A DNA stretch of 64,000 bases, from positions 372,001 to 436,000 of the forward strand of contig NW_017264201.1 in the NCBI RefSeq assembly GCF_001619985.1, written 5' to 3'. Shown here piece by piece: positions 1 through 11,438 of the stretch. The translations under genes were made by a program, and so were the position numbers. The first letter of the stretch is position 1; every line of letters begins with the position of its first letter. The notes below the pieces were generated by a model. That model did no database searches. It saw only the letters and a program-made list of their open reading frames with translations, and had not been told where the DNA came from. The DNA comes from Xylona heveae TC161. Taxonomy: Eukaryota > Ascomycota > Xylonomycetes > Xylonales > Xylonaceae.

Positions 1-370
1 TGCTCACTCATCATTTGAGCCGTTCTGAGTACCACCCGCGCCCTCTTGTCCGCCGGCGATGATACATCCCGCGATGAAGTCATGAGTTCAGACCGCAATG
101 CTGCTGCTGACTTGACCATTGGCTTGGGAGTGTGCCTCTCCCACCTCGTCCCGAGCATATCGGCGACACTCCGAGTGTCGTGGTTCCAGGAAGATTGCTC
201 CGACGGGATAGTAGGCGCGCTGGTGCGTCGGCCAGAGTTGTTACTTTTATTAACCTCCTCAACGGACGCATTTGAATGGTCTCGTTCGTTTTGACCTGGA
301 AAATGGCTCTCTATTTCTGAGCTCTGGGCTCTGTTAGACTCGTGGCCGAGGCCTAGGATGTTGCGACTAT
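1..370 (-). CDS. partial unidentified protein-coding exon at window edge
   Basis: On the minus strand one frame stays open from about base 385 to base 1 and runs off the left edge. The peptide is polar, Ser/Arg/Glu-rich, and includes RSVADMLGTRWERH and SPADKRARVVLRTAQMMSE. No domain is recognised. A stop lies just upstream near base 385, and no ATG occurs before the one at 158-156, so the exon either begins at a splice acceptor (an AG near 370) or starts at 158. This is probably the N-terminal or an internal part of a gene lying mostly outside the window. The call rests on frame openness and a protein-like composition only. Confidence 0.4.
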
Positions 371-1496
371 TTATGTTGATTCAGCTCTAGTGTCCCATAT
401 TGAAACAGTGCTTTGAACTGTGAGCCGCAGACTGGTCTAGAGAATAAAAGAATATGAAAAATAATATATAGGACTTAAACGATGCGAAAGTTTGAACGGT
501 AAACAATGTAAATTCTAAACCAACCGAATTGATGCATCGTGTTGTTCAATGTTGCGCATCAGCGCATCGAGCTTTGCAACGCTAGTTCCATTCTCTGGGC
601 GGTGTATGTCTCTGGTGATGACCGTGTGGCCATGAATGTCAGCGCAATCAGTATTTATTATTCATTTGGATAATTCCGCAGAAAACAGCACATGCTAAAT
701 AGAGCTGGTTTTTTGGGCGAAAGCGGACAATCTGAGAAAACAAGAGGGACAAACGCTCATTCAAAATTAAATATAACAACTTGATCCAGGCTCAGTGTTT
801 TGGATGAGGGAGATTAGACATTCCCATGTGGAAAGTTGTCACGCATAATGTATTTGTTATAGAATTCGAAAATGAATCACTTACGTGGGAATAGAAGTAC
901 AAATGGCCCGTTGTATGGTCAACTAACCGCGTCAGAAAACTGCTTGACGAAGAAACGGATTAGGAGTGAAAGTCAGCCTCACGTTTTCATCTTCAATTTC
1001 ACCCATGTTGATAATGGAGAAGGTATAAAGTGCTTGGAGAGATCTTCCTAGAGTACTACAATTCCGGATGGATATGAAGTCGTAGCGAGAACCCTTTCAT
1101 TGAGCGGCAAATCTTGTTGTTTGGGTTTGAAGCCCAGGATGTTTATAGGATTCGATAAATCACCATTGGCCCGATTAACAACGCAATTGTCTAGGCAACA
1201 ATGCGCTGGTAAAGTGTAATTATAGGTATACTTTGAAGCTTCGAATTGAGCGTTAGAGTCAATGGGCGATTTTATGGTTCATACATGCCTGAAATTATAG
1301 GTCTACCCATAAATAAACATTGTTTTGGAATGTATCCAAGAAATATGAAAACTTCACGCCTTCCATAGGATCAAACATGGCTTTTCTCAATGCCACTGGC
1401 CACCTGTCTTAGCAAAAATGGTTTATATAGAGAGTGGGAAATATATATAGTAGGATATTATTTCACACATATATACAGGGTTCTATGGTACGATCA
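371..1496. other. intergenic stretch, no gene seen
   Basis: About 1.1 kb between the left-edge exon and the 3' end of ATG37. Frames are short and interrupted on both strands. A short TATA-like AT-rich stretch (about 1424-1455) is visible. I see no RNA gene or repeat that I can support. Confidence 0.5.
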
Positions 1497-2670
1497 TCAA
1501 CGCCGTTTTCTATACCTCAATCGCCTCGCATATTCTCGGAGCACATTGAATATAACTTTTAGGGCATCTTCTAGCCTTGGATCTTTTCGCCGTCGCATCC
1601 ATAGGAATAATACACCTACAATGATCGTATCTATCAAAAGATGACGGATAGATGTGCCCATGGCCCATAGAACGAAGGCTACAAGCGGGGGACGCTTCTT
1701 GACGCTGCGGCGATGAGAAGACTCGATCTGTTCGCGCAGTGCTGCAATCTCTGCCGTAATTTTAACCAGCGCTTGCTCCACTTGCCTTCTCCAGTCCCGG
1801 TGGGGTCTGCGCATTTCGTCAGTGAATTTTCGTCGAGCAAAAGAGCCGCTTTCGTCCCTTTCTGTGACATTTTCATATTCGTCGCTGTCTATGTCGCTGA
1901 TATCAACGGTTTTGGCCTCCACATATTCTCGGAGCTCATGTCCTTCGTCATCGCCAGGTGAGACAGGGTTGAGAATCTTCAAGCCACTCTTTTCCTGTCC
2001 GCTCAAGCTCTGTGCGACTGGAACGTCATTCGTTTGTAGAGGTGGTGATGAAGATGAAGACGGCGCATTCGATTTGATTTGGTCCCAAACGAATTCCAGC
2101 TCTGATACAAGTTCCCGGGCTTCTCTGTAGGCAATGTCAGTTACATATGCATTTAAAGAATTTCTTCGGAGAACGACAGAAAGTTCTCCCCTTAGGTTTC
2201 ATTCGATCAGAGACATACGATGTAGATGAAGCATATTTATGCATAGCATCAATCAAAGTAGAAATGTAACGCCGCTTGGCTTCCGTCTTTGAGAGTCCAT
2301 GCTGTTGATTCCAGGCATCCCTGGGAGTTGGGTTAGGACTGGGCATGTTGCTCGTTCGAGGTCCGACTCAGCCATACCATTTGGCCCGCTCTGCGCGTTC
2401 CTCGTCATTATCGCCAGCAGGTCTATCCATTATCCCAACGACATTTCCTTCTAAATTTTCAAACAAGTCATGTCAATATTTCGCGCCATTGAACTCAACG
2501 AGGAAACCAGAGCATTGCGCTTCGAGATCTCACCTACCCATACTCTGCTTGTACAAGCCATATAGTTTTAAACGCTCCGCAGGCGGCGGTCGCGCGGACC
2601 CCGTGCGGGGAATCTTCTTGACCGTGCTAAGTGCATGGACGAATACTCGGTCTGACGCAGGAACAACCAT
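1497..2670 (-). CDS. ATG37: Atg37-type acyl-CoA-binding peroxisomal membrane protein
   Basis: Four exons: 2670-2538, 2450-2378, 2320-2219 and 2124-1497, giving 311 residues. Introns have GTAGGT, GTATGG and GTATGT donors and AG acceptors. The N-terminal 100 residues form an acyl-CoA-binding domain, with FVHALSTVKKIPRTG, RLKLYGLYKQSM, GIMDRPAGD and AWNQQHGLSKTEAKRRYI in family order; the Tyr and Lys ligand positions are present. An acidic, Ser-rich linker follows, then a coiled coil (VEQALVKITAEIAALREQIE), one membrane segment near residues 260-278 and a very basic tail. In yeasts Atg37 sits in the peroxisomal membrane, binds acyl-CoA and supports pexophagy; role here is inferred from that architecture. 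The start at 2670 was chosen because it directly precedes the conserved domain. It could instead be a general membrane-anchored ACBP, but the tail arrangement favours Atg37. Confidence 0.9.
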
Positions 2671-3672
2671 TCAGTTATCAGACTGTATTGCCAATAGATG
2701 GCGATAGAATATATATGCGCGACAGCCACGATCATTTGGATTACGTACCAACAGAATCTGACATGCTTCTCAGCGCCTGACTGAGAGCTTTCAAAAGAGT
2801 TATACCTCAACATCAAGCTTGAACGGCCCATTTGAGGCACCGTCGATATACTGATTTTGAGCTTGGTTATGCAAGACCCTCGGAAGTCTTAACGCTTGCC
2901 GATACGGCCGCTACATCATCGGAGCCGAGGCGAATTCGTTCGTTGGTTCCATCCGAAAGTTGGTGAAATAATGATACAACTCAGACCCCATTCAGCGATT
3001 CCTCCATTGGAGATTTTTGACCGAAGACATCAATCGAACTATTACGCCGAACTCTCCCATTTTCAAGTCAATAGTTAGCATCATGTCTTTGAATATATAG
3101 CTTTCAAAATTAAAATAGAAATCGAGTTGTGAATGGAGCTAGCCGTACATGTGAACAACAAGTAACAGCCCAAATGTATAGAGTCTGTGAATGCGATGTG
3201 AACTGGCTCAATCGGCAACACAGTGCTAGAAAACTCGAAATAACATAGTCTTATGCTTTTAAGCTGACCACCTATCTGGCGGCACCTGGAAAATCAGAAT
3301 AGTTGTTGTCTACTTGGCGGCTTGATTGGACAAGAACAGACCTGAAAATACTCTTGGGAAGCAGTAGAAGTTGATATTTGTAGAAGAGATCATTATGAAG
3401 AATGGTTACAAAATTTACCTTTTCAAATAATATCTAGAACCGCTAACAAAAATCTTACACTGGAATCTGCCCCGCCATGACATGTAAAATCACGCGTATT
3501 AATCTGGTATTGCTGTACAAAAAACACTTATCGATACCCACGATGGGAGAATCTTAACACGCAAAACACCGCAAATGCAAAAGATGTTTGAGACATGGCT
3601 CATGTCCTAACCCAGAATCCTCGAACAAAGCAAGTAGAAAGAAAGGGGTCGTCTCTTTCGAGATCGCCATTG
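2671..3672. other. intergenic stretch, ATG37 upstream region
   Basis: About 1 kb between the ATG37 start codon and the 3' end of the next minus-strand gene. It should hold the ATG37 promoter. No coding frame with protein-like composition and no recognisable RNA gene was found; the longest open frame (2896-3078, plus) looks random. Confidence 0.5.
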
Positions 3673-4439
3673 TCATAGCCTTATAATGACGTCGACACAG
3701 GGAATATTCCATTCCCGTCTGCCAAGTAAACGTCTCATCCATTCGACCCCAAGGCCTGTCCATTGCGGGTCAAGCTCCACGCGCTTCTTCACTCCTTCGA
3801 CGGCTGCTCCGGTAAGAGAAGAGGCCGTTTCGTTGATCGCCTGTGCGAGGAAAGATGCTTGACTCATTGTCATATTTGACGCATTTAAGGAATCGTTTGC
3901 GAACATGGGCATTGAAGCAGGGAGTGGCGAGGAGAAATGGCGAGGTTCAAACCAATTACTGCGAAGATCCAGAAAGCAGTGGTCCGACCAGTAGCATGAA
4001 GATACGAATAACATGAGTAGAAGAAGAGAACAGTATACGCAGGGTCGATTCAGGAAATAAGTGGAGACGAAGAACATAAATATGAAAGCCGGAGACGCAT
4101 TGGTCGGTATGAATAGAACGGGCAACCAGCTATCTTACAAGTTAGATAATGTCACTATCAGTGCGTAATCTGTTTCAAAGGCACTCACCTCCGAAGGCAA
4201 AACATTATGGTAAGATCAGATATTTTTCTTCCAAGCGCGTTTGGATTATCGAACTGCCACTGCGCTTGGTTGCAGTGTGAAAGTCGTGGAGAGGATGGAT
4301 TCACCGGGTGGTACTGGCGGCGAGCAGGTGAATTCGGTCCCTGTGGACCTATTAAATTCCGGTACTCCTCAAAGCTCGAGAAGAGTCCAATAATATTTTC
4401 AGGCCAATTTACTGCACATTCCTTCGCTGCAGAAGACAA
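3673..4439 (-). CDS. small membrane or secretory protein, unknown function
   Basis: Two exons, 4439-4189 and 4129-3673, give 235 residues in one frame. The intron has a GTGAGT donor, a CTAAC branch-like site and a TAG acceptor. The N-terminal 80 residues are hydrophilic and Pro/Asn-rich. Two closely spaced hydrophobic stretches follow (WLPVLFIPTNASPAFIFMFF and CVYCSLLLLMLFVSSC), then a polar region with several N-glycosylation sequons (NDS, NAS, NMT, NET) and a basic amphipathic end containing WMRRLLGRREW. This suggests a type II or hairpin membrane protein with a lumenal C-terminal part. I do not recognise the family. It is divergent from EDC4 and shares a 470 bp intergenic region with it. 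The start codon is the first ATG of the open frame and is uncertain. Confidence 0.5.
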
Positions 4440-4908
4440 CCGTAACGGTCCATCTAGGTAAGGTCAGTAGGAGCTGTCACGGCGCCTTTCAATGGATCGA
4501 ACGACAACCTTGCTTGGTTGCGATAGAGATTCGTATAGAGCGCCGTAATTACAAGTGCTTGGAAATACGGTCGTCGGCTGGTGCCAGCGAAGCTTCTGCG
4601 GTTAAACGTTTTAGCGTGAGGTTGTTGTGTGCGTGGTGCTGAGCTAAACTCCCACTCAAACCTCTGTGGGCGTCATTCATCTCACAACTCATCGGGTCTG
4701 CAATTTTGCAACTTCATCGTTCCCCCGATTTCCATCTTCCATCCTTTCTGCTAAACCTCCTACCCCCCGTCTCAGCTTGCTGAATATCTCTTCTCATTTG
4801 CTTTTCAAAATCAGAGCTTTTGGCCTTAGGCTTTTTGCCGTTGGCAGCTCTATGAACTGGGTGACCTTGCTCTACTGTCTTCTGCCAAGTTGAGCAAGCT
4901 CTCTCATA
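4440..4908. promoter_or_regulatory. divergent promoter region with CT-rich tract before EDC4
   Basis: The 469 bp lie between divergent start codons. On the plus strand a pyrimidine-rich tract (about 4713-4773, with runs of C and TTCC/TTTCC motifs) precedes the EDC4 ATG by 135-195 bp. Such CT-rich blocks are common just upstream of transcription starts in filamentous ascomycetes; that meaning is inferred. Confidence 0.4.
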
Positions 4909-7900
4909 ATGGCAGATCCTGGCGGCTTTGATACGGCTGGAAACAATACGATTCAGTCTCTGTTCGCTCAATTGCGGGCGAATCAGCAACAGCAAAATGC
5001 TTCTCGTGGCGTTTCAGCGACGCTGCCTCAAGCTGATCCGTATGCTCACGGCGGATTTTCATCGCAGCAGTTGCCACAGCACTCCACTCTATCTCATGGC
5101 TATCATGCTCCGACTGCATCGTCTCCGATAGTCTCTCCGCATCCTCAGTATCCTCAGCCGCGACACCATTCAGCCATTTTAAGCCCAAATCTCCCTTCCC
5201 CGGTTGTTGAAAGCCATGGATTCCCCCCTGGCCAGTCAAACGCTGATCGAACTGCGAGTTTGCTGAACTTGCTCAAGTTTAATCAGCCATCATCTGGTGG
5301 ACAGGAACCTGGCTCAATTGCTTATCCTCATACGCAGGTGGATCGGAGGGCGTCCATCCAACATGCCAGTGGTCGACCTCAGCATGGGAGAGAAATCTCC
5401 GCATCCGATCTTGTGGCTTCATTCATGTCTAAATCGGGACCTCCTGACACTCAAAATCCTGAAGGAATGCCCCAATTGCTGCCGAAGCCTCAGACTGCTG
5501 CGGAGCCTTCCAAACAGCCAGACAATCCCCAAGACTTTCTACTCAAGTTGCTCAATCGTCCCAAGCCAGCGCAGCAAGAGTCCGCCCCTCCTCTACGGAA
5601 AGAAACATCGTCGATCAAATCATTGGAGAATGAACCTCCTGAAGGAGCAGTCAATAGGCTTGCTGCGAACATTGCCAATGCCGCCCCTAGAACGACGTCG
5701 CCGCAGGCTGCAGAGGAGCCGAACTCTCCTAAGCTAAAGAATCCTCCCCTGCGAATCTTTGGGGAAGACAGCAGCTTTCCCCAGCCGTCGACTTCAGAAA
5801 TTGAACCAGGCTCGAAAAGGACCTCGTCTCTGTTCACCTATGTCAATCCATTTGAACAGCTTGCTGCTTCTTCGCCACGCAATCGCACGCCAAAGATGGA
5901 CCAGCCCAGGTCCGGAGCTGGCACCCCGGCGATCGGTATTCAAAAGCCAATTCGCGACGACGCTGTCATTGCGGTGAATGGAGACGATAACAAGCGGAAA
6001 AACAACGAGATTTCTAGCGGGCCCTCAGAACCGTCCGTCGAGAAGGCGACGAATGTTGATGAAGCTCCAGCCTCCGTTGCTTCGCCAGCGCCTTCTCTTC
6101 TTCCAGATGGACGAAGTAAATTAGAGGCTTTGATGGGGATTGGAGCCGATACTCGAAATGCAGCGTCTGTAGCGGGCGCTTTGAGCGAGGTTGAGGGACA
6201 AATTGACCAGCAGGTCGAGGAAGCTCTGCTGAAAGCAGAGCAGGAACAAGAAGCCAATGACAATGAAACTCTCAAACCAGAGAGCAGTACAGACTTGAAA
6301 GCATCTGACGAACCGGAATTAGAGGACGAGCTGCACGATCTTGCCGCTGATGTCAAGCAAGAGCTGGAGAAAGAAGATAACAATGGTGCGCTGGAAGAGG
6401 CCATGCCAGCCCCGGTCGCTGAAGCTGTCAAGGACGTTATCGAGGATCTCGCTCATGGTAATGTGGCTGATAGCTGGGAGAGTGCCGATGGTGGGGAAAG
6501 CACTGCGGAAGAAGGACAGAAGCGGATCGTTACCGTGTACAACTTCCCCATGAGACCTTTTGTCTCTATCACTATCAAATCGAGTCACCAGCAAGCCTTG
6601 CAGTTGCGCCAGGATTCCGTCATGGATATTGCGCGTTTAAAGAAAGAGTTTGACCAGGTCGATCGAACACTGGCTACTTCGACCAACAATTTTATAGTCT
6701 ACGCCATGTCAAAAAGCGGCGGCCTTCGAATCATTCGACAGGACGATGGCAAAGACAAGCAGATCTTCCGTACAACACAAGACCGAATCTTTTCTGTCAC
6801 CCTCTCAACAGCTCCACCTGGCTCCCCAGCAGCGGGCACAGAGGCTGTTCTTGCAACGGGAGTCAGCGGCTCTGTGTACTGGACTACCTTGCTAAACCCT
6901 TCTGAAGATATCTTTGAGGACGATGATGTTGGCAGCAAGGGACTTGTTCTCCCCCCAATGCCGGCTCATGACGATAATACATCTGGTGGCCAGCTAAAGA
7001 CCAGGGCGAAGAAGAGCTCGCGTCATCCCGAATATTTTGCCATTGGGCGAGGACGATCTATTCACGTGGTTTGGCCGCTTGTTGCGGGCTCCTCCAAATA
7101 TCTTGTCAAGGGCAAGAGCAGGATTGTGGACAGTGAGAAATATTTCAATGAGCGTTGTTTGAAGATTACTACAGGCAAAGCCGGCAAAGATTTTACTTTT
7201 AGCGAGGATGACACCCTGATCGTCTCTCTAGACAAAGCTGGCCGCCTCCGGTTTTGGGATATCCGCCCACTTGTGGACCCAATTAACGGAACTCAGACGA
7301 AGATCGCACCTATTGAAGTCAAGGTTCCACTGATGACGCTTTTCACCATTGCACCTTCGGAAAAATCTTGGCCAACGTCTGTTCTTTTCGTGGACAAATA
7401 TCGACCTTATACCAAGGGCATAGCATTGCGATACCTGCTAGTTGGCATGAAGCAGAATCATACATTCCAATTGTGGGATTTAGCTCTTGGGAAGGCAGTC
7501 CAGGAATTGAACTTTCCTCACGAGAACGAATCAGATGCTATCTGTAGCGTGTCTTATCACCCGAATTCTGGGATCATCGTCGTCGGACATCCCACACGTA
7601 ATTCGATCTTCTTCGTCCACCTCTCAGCCCCAAAGTACAACCTCCCTGCTATGAGCCAGGCAAAATACATTCAGAAGCTTGCTACAAGCGATGACTCTAT
7701 CCCTAAGCCGGACGCCACGGCAATTATGAGCGGTCTGAGGGAGGTGTCTTTTGACTCCAAGGGACAACTTCGAAGTGTTGATATGCTACCTACGCCTGCA
7801 ATATCCTTGGACGTATCAGACAGAGAAGATCCCGTCTTGTTTGAGCTCTATGCCATGCATTCCAAAGGTGTCACCTGCCTTAACATCAAAAGAGAGGACC

Positions 7901-9820
7901 TTGGATGGAGCAAAGAGAATAAGGTACTTCGTCCTGTGGATGCCGAAATCGAGGGCGTTATTTCGGTGAAAGATCTTCGAGACCTGCCTCCGGTTGTTTC
8001 AAACGAGGCGCCATCAACAGTCTCTGAGGGCCCTGCTGTACCTTCAACTTTGCGTACTGCGCCAGCTGGCTCGAAGGGCCTTCCGAAAGAGATTGTCAAG
8101 AAGGAGGCGCCTCTAAGTCCTCGGCCCACCACCCCTTTGACATCCGAAGCCACCGTGATTGCATCCACTCTGGCGAGAGTTGAGAGCAAACAAGATGCTG
8201 CACGAGCCGCTACAATGAACGGCAACAGAGACATCGGCGGCGGTGACAAGGGCGAGAAACGGAAGAAGAAGCGGGCGGAAGCCATCGCACGTGGAGTCGA
8301 TCAACCGAGCTCTGCAGTTACTAATGGAGAAAATACAACGCCTTCAACTGAGCCGTCATTGAATTCGTTCATGGCACCGGCAGATGCCTCCAAGATGAAT
8401 GCAAAAAATGCATCGGAAACGATTGGTAGTCCTACGCCAAACATCTCCAGTCGACCTGTGGCTGCTGAAGAGTCTATCAATCTTGGCATATCGGGAGAAT
8501 GGCTCAACAAAGAACTTGTGAAAATTGAAAAGGGTGTGTCAGCTGAATTTGGACGCGTTCTAGGAAGGGAGTTGGATGAGATCTACCGCCGTTTTGATGC
8601 GGACAAGCGAGCATTGGATGCTGCGTCAGCTGCGAAGCACGATGCGGTGTTGCGTCTGGTATCCAGTACACTCTCGGAGAATGTCGAGAAGAATCTGGCT
8701 CGAATGATTGGAACAAGCATTGAACAGGTTGTTCTACCTTCGGTGGCGGACACTGCAGCGGTGACTTTGGATCGCAGACTTTCAGATGGACTTACACAAA
8801 ATCTCCACCAATCAATCCCTCTTGAATTGAGACGGGCCCTTCCCGATGCCATTGCTAAAGCGCTACAAGGGCCTGAAGTACTACGGGCCATTTCGGATCT
8901 GGTTGCCGGCAGGATAGCCTCTCAAGTTGAAAGCGAGTTCACGTCAGTGCTCCACAATACAATTACTCCGGCATTTAAAAGTCTTGCTATTTCTACAGCA
9001 CAGAAAATGGCCGGAGATGTTGAGAGACGGGTTGGGGAACAAATTCGAAAGTCGGATATACAACGCCATAATGACAGCCTGAAGATCGATCAACTAACAA
9101 ACCTTGTTCGGGGTCTCTCAGAGACAGTACATACCATGGCAACGGCGCAGTCAGACTTTCAGAGTGAAATCCTGAAGTTGCAGCGAAGCTTGGTACAAAA
9201 CCACGACGAGTCGACGGCCAGAACTGCATCAGTTGAACATCGTCACCCGAGCTCTTCCCAGGCGGAGGAGTACGAAGAAAAGAGCGAAGAGCAACAAGAG
9301 CTTGAAACCATTGCTTCACTCATGAGAGAAGGAAATTTTGAGGAGGGTACTATTCAAGTAAGCCCTTTTTGTTTTTCTTCCAGACGCAGATACTAATAGG
9401 CATAAGTGGCTGCAATCTTCTCACCAGGCTGAGCTCTTTGATCGCTTCTTCGTTCGTTGCAACCCTGAATACATGCGTTCCTTGTCGCCTCTGGTTACGC
9501 TGTCAGTTTCAGCCGCGGTAACATCTTCTCTGAATGATAATTTGTTGGAAAGGTTTCACTGGCTAGAAACTATTTTCGCTACGCTTGATACTCGAGTGAG
9601 TTTGTGGACCCCATGTGAAATAAGTCTGCAATGCTTACATATTCCTCCTTTCAAGGATCCCGATATTCTTGAGGTAGCTCCGAAAATAATGGATGTTTTG
9701 AGTCAACGGCTCGAAGGACTCTACATGCGTATCGCTGAGACGAATCCGCATGACCCTGCCTTGAGGATGATCCCGCCTTTGGCTCGACGGGCCCGTGACC
9801 TCAAGTCCACTGTGGGATGA
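4909..9820 (+). CDS. EDC4: EDC4/Ge-1-like enhancer of mRNA decapping (WD40 scaffold)
   Basis: Three exons, 4909-9357, 9428-9595 and 9656-9820, encode 1593 residues; both introns are phase 0 (GTAAGC..CAG, GTGAGT..AAG). The N-terminal 500 residues are disordered and Pro/Gln/Ser-rich, with short amphipathic Leu motifs: TIQSLFAQLRAN (about 14-25), ASLLNLLKFNQ (about 116-126), DFLLKLLNRPKP (about 208-219) and KLEALMGIG (about 405). These resemble the helical Leu-rich motifs by which Dcp2 and fission-yeast Pdc1 bind the Edc3 LSm domain. A WD40-like block (about 540-1010, with RLRFWDIRP and HTFQLWDLALG) is followed by a basic linker and a long alpha-helical C-terminal region (about 1190-1593) like the EDC4 oligomerisation and P-body domain. 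Predicted cytoplasmic scaffold that joins Dcp2, Edc3 and other decapping factors. Head-to-tail with PEX39, 1 kb downstream. Confidence 0.85.
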
Positions 9821-10882
9821 TGAGATTCCAGGCAATCTGCCTTGAGGCTTGTCAAAGTTGAGCCATTTTTTATATCAGTCCAACTGCTTTCCCTGTCCGC
9901 TCATGCTTAGTGAGCCCGTCTAGGTTGAAAGGATGTCCCTATTGCAATTTTAAATTCGAACCGATCTTTACCCACTGGTCAAGGGTCATTTCGGTGGTTC
10001 GATCGGGCATTTTGACGATTCTGAAGCGCTGCCATCATCGGGTACTCTCACATTCACATTTACCTTCCTGTGTGCTCTTCATTAGGCTTTGTCGACCCTG
10101 AGAGTGATATTTATTCGGTGTTCTTGCCTTGCAAGGCTTCTCATAATATTTAAGGTCGGCGCATCATATTCACTCTGATACTGTGGCGTCGCCTGCGGGA
10201 TCGGAAACTTTACATGATATCTCTCTCATGGTTTCTTTTCTTTCAATGGCATTGTGCACAGCTTTTCTCTTGCGATTCTCTTTTCCTATCTTGTGCGAAA
10301 TCATATCGAGGCGCATGATCGTTTAATTCTCATGTACTTTGTAGATAAAAGAACACGCTTGTGCGTTTTATATCAAAAAACTGAATGACATAGATGCGAT
10401 GATCTGAAATCTCCCAATAAGCCTACATTACCTTTGACCATAAATTGATTTTATGTTGCTTGCAATGTTACATGCTTCTAGAACAAATTCTGAAATCGAT
10501 ATAGGGAAGAAAGCTTATAATTGCGCTCCATTCGGGAGCATCTGGACTCAAAAAATCCTGAAGAGACAGCCGAAATTATCAAATTTCGCAATGAGTAAGC
10601 GATGTATGTAAGTGTGATGAAGAATGTTGGGAAATGGAGAATATTTACAACAAGGTAGGCCAAAAAATTGACTGGATAAGTTCCTCGTTATGGTGGTTTG
10701 TCCTCGCTGTAGCAAATACTCCATAGTTATTCAGCGTGATTTACTACCTAGTTACACGGCTAGGCGAATTGTTTTATCACGTGGGCTGTCCTTAATTATA
10801 AATCCATTGCATAGCGCTGGCTAACAAGGCAAACATCATGTGAATTTTGCTGCGAATTATATTCTATCGTCATCCATTTATC
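9821..10882. other. intergenic: EDC4 3' region and PEX39 promoter
   Basis: About 1.06 kb with no supported gene. The left part is T-rich and should hold the EDC4 3' UTR. The last 150 bp hold an E-box-like CACGTG (10778-10783) and an AT-rich TTAATTATAAAT just after it. Open frames here are short and random-looking. Confidence 0.5.
10778..10783. promoter_or_regulatory. CACGTG box upstream of PEX39
   Basis: Palindromic CACGTG, 100 bp before the PEX39 start codon and followed by a TATA-like stretch. bHLH factors (Cbf1-type and others) bind this core in fungi. Function here is inferred from position only. Confidence 0.4.
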
Positions 10883-11438
10883 ATGTCTTCAGAAAGCGTC
10901 GTATCTGAAAATTATCGTATATTTGAGCAATTGGAATGCTATCCTTGGGGAAATGATGCAGAATTTCAAAGCGGTCTTCTGGCGATCCTTGGGCAGAATC
11001 CATCACCGGATCAAGCTCGAGAGTTAGAGATCCGCGCGAAATGTTTTTATTTTTCACGGTGCGTTTGAACCAGCTTGGTTTCTTAATATACTATCTAACT
11101 TGATTTATTAATGTGCTTTACTTAGAAAAAATAACATGGCAGTGGATTACGATGAATATAAATCGTGGCTAAACTTACGCACTTTACCATCCGCGGGGGA
11201 TAGTAGTATTCAGCCTTCTAATAGCAAAGCTTCGCAGAGTCCTATAAGCTCGGCTTCATCCACAACTGTCCCATCTCATTGCCCACCTGCACCATATCCT
11301 CGCTCATTCGAGCAGATAGTTGAGCTTATTACAAATGGCAGGCCGATTCCAGGCATCCAGGAGATACCGGATACTGTTTTGGAAGGGCAAGAATCTCGGA
11401 GCAAGGCTGTCCCGCGAAAGAAACCATGGGAAAAATGA
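10883..11438 (+). CDS. PEX39: Pex39-like peroxin for PTS2 import (KPWE motif)
   Basis: Two exons, 10883-11058 and 11126-11438, encode 162 residues; the intron has a GTGCGT donor and TTAG acceptor. The N-terminal part contains the conserved FEQLECYPWGNDAEFQSGLL block. A variable Ser-rich linker follows, then FEQIVELITNGRPIPGIQEI, DTVLEGQ and a C-terminal KKPWEK. This layout, with the terminal R/K-P-W-E motif, is that of the small soluble peroxin now called Pex39 (yeast YJR012C, human C6orf226), which works with Pex7 in peroxisomal import of PTS2 proteins; Pex13 carries a similar motif. The ATG at 10883 was chosen because it directly precedes the conserved block and follows the CACGTG/TATA-like region. 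It is convergent with the PUF gene. Identification rests on recalled family features, not on a search. Confidence 0.88.

Noticed and set aside
2896-3078. 60-codon plus-strand frame upstream of ATG37
   Set aside because: No domain, no splice partner, random composition.
5490-6431. Long minus-strand open frames opposite EDC4 (Ser/Ala-rich)
   Set aside because: They mirror the codon pattern of the real EDC4 gene and have no domain; they are antisense shadows.
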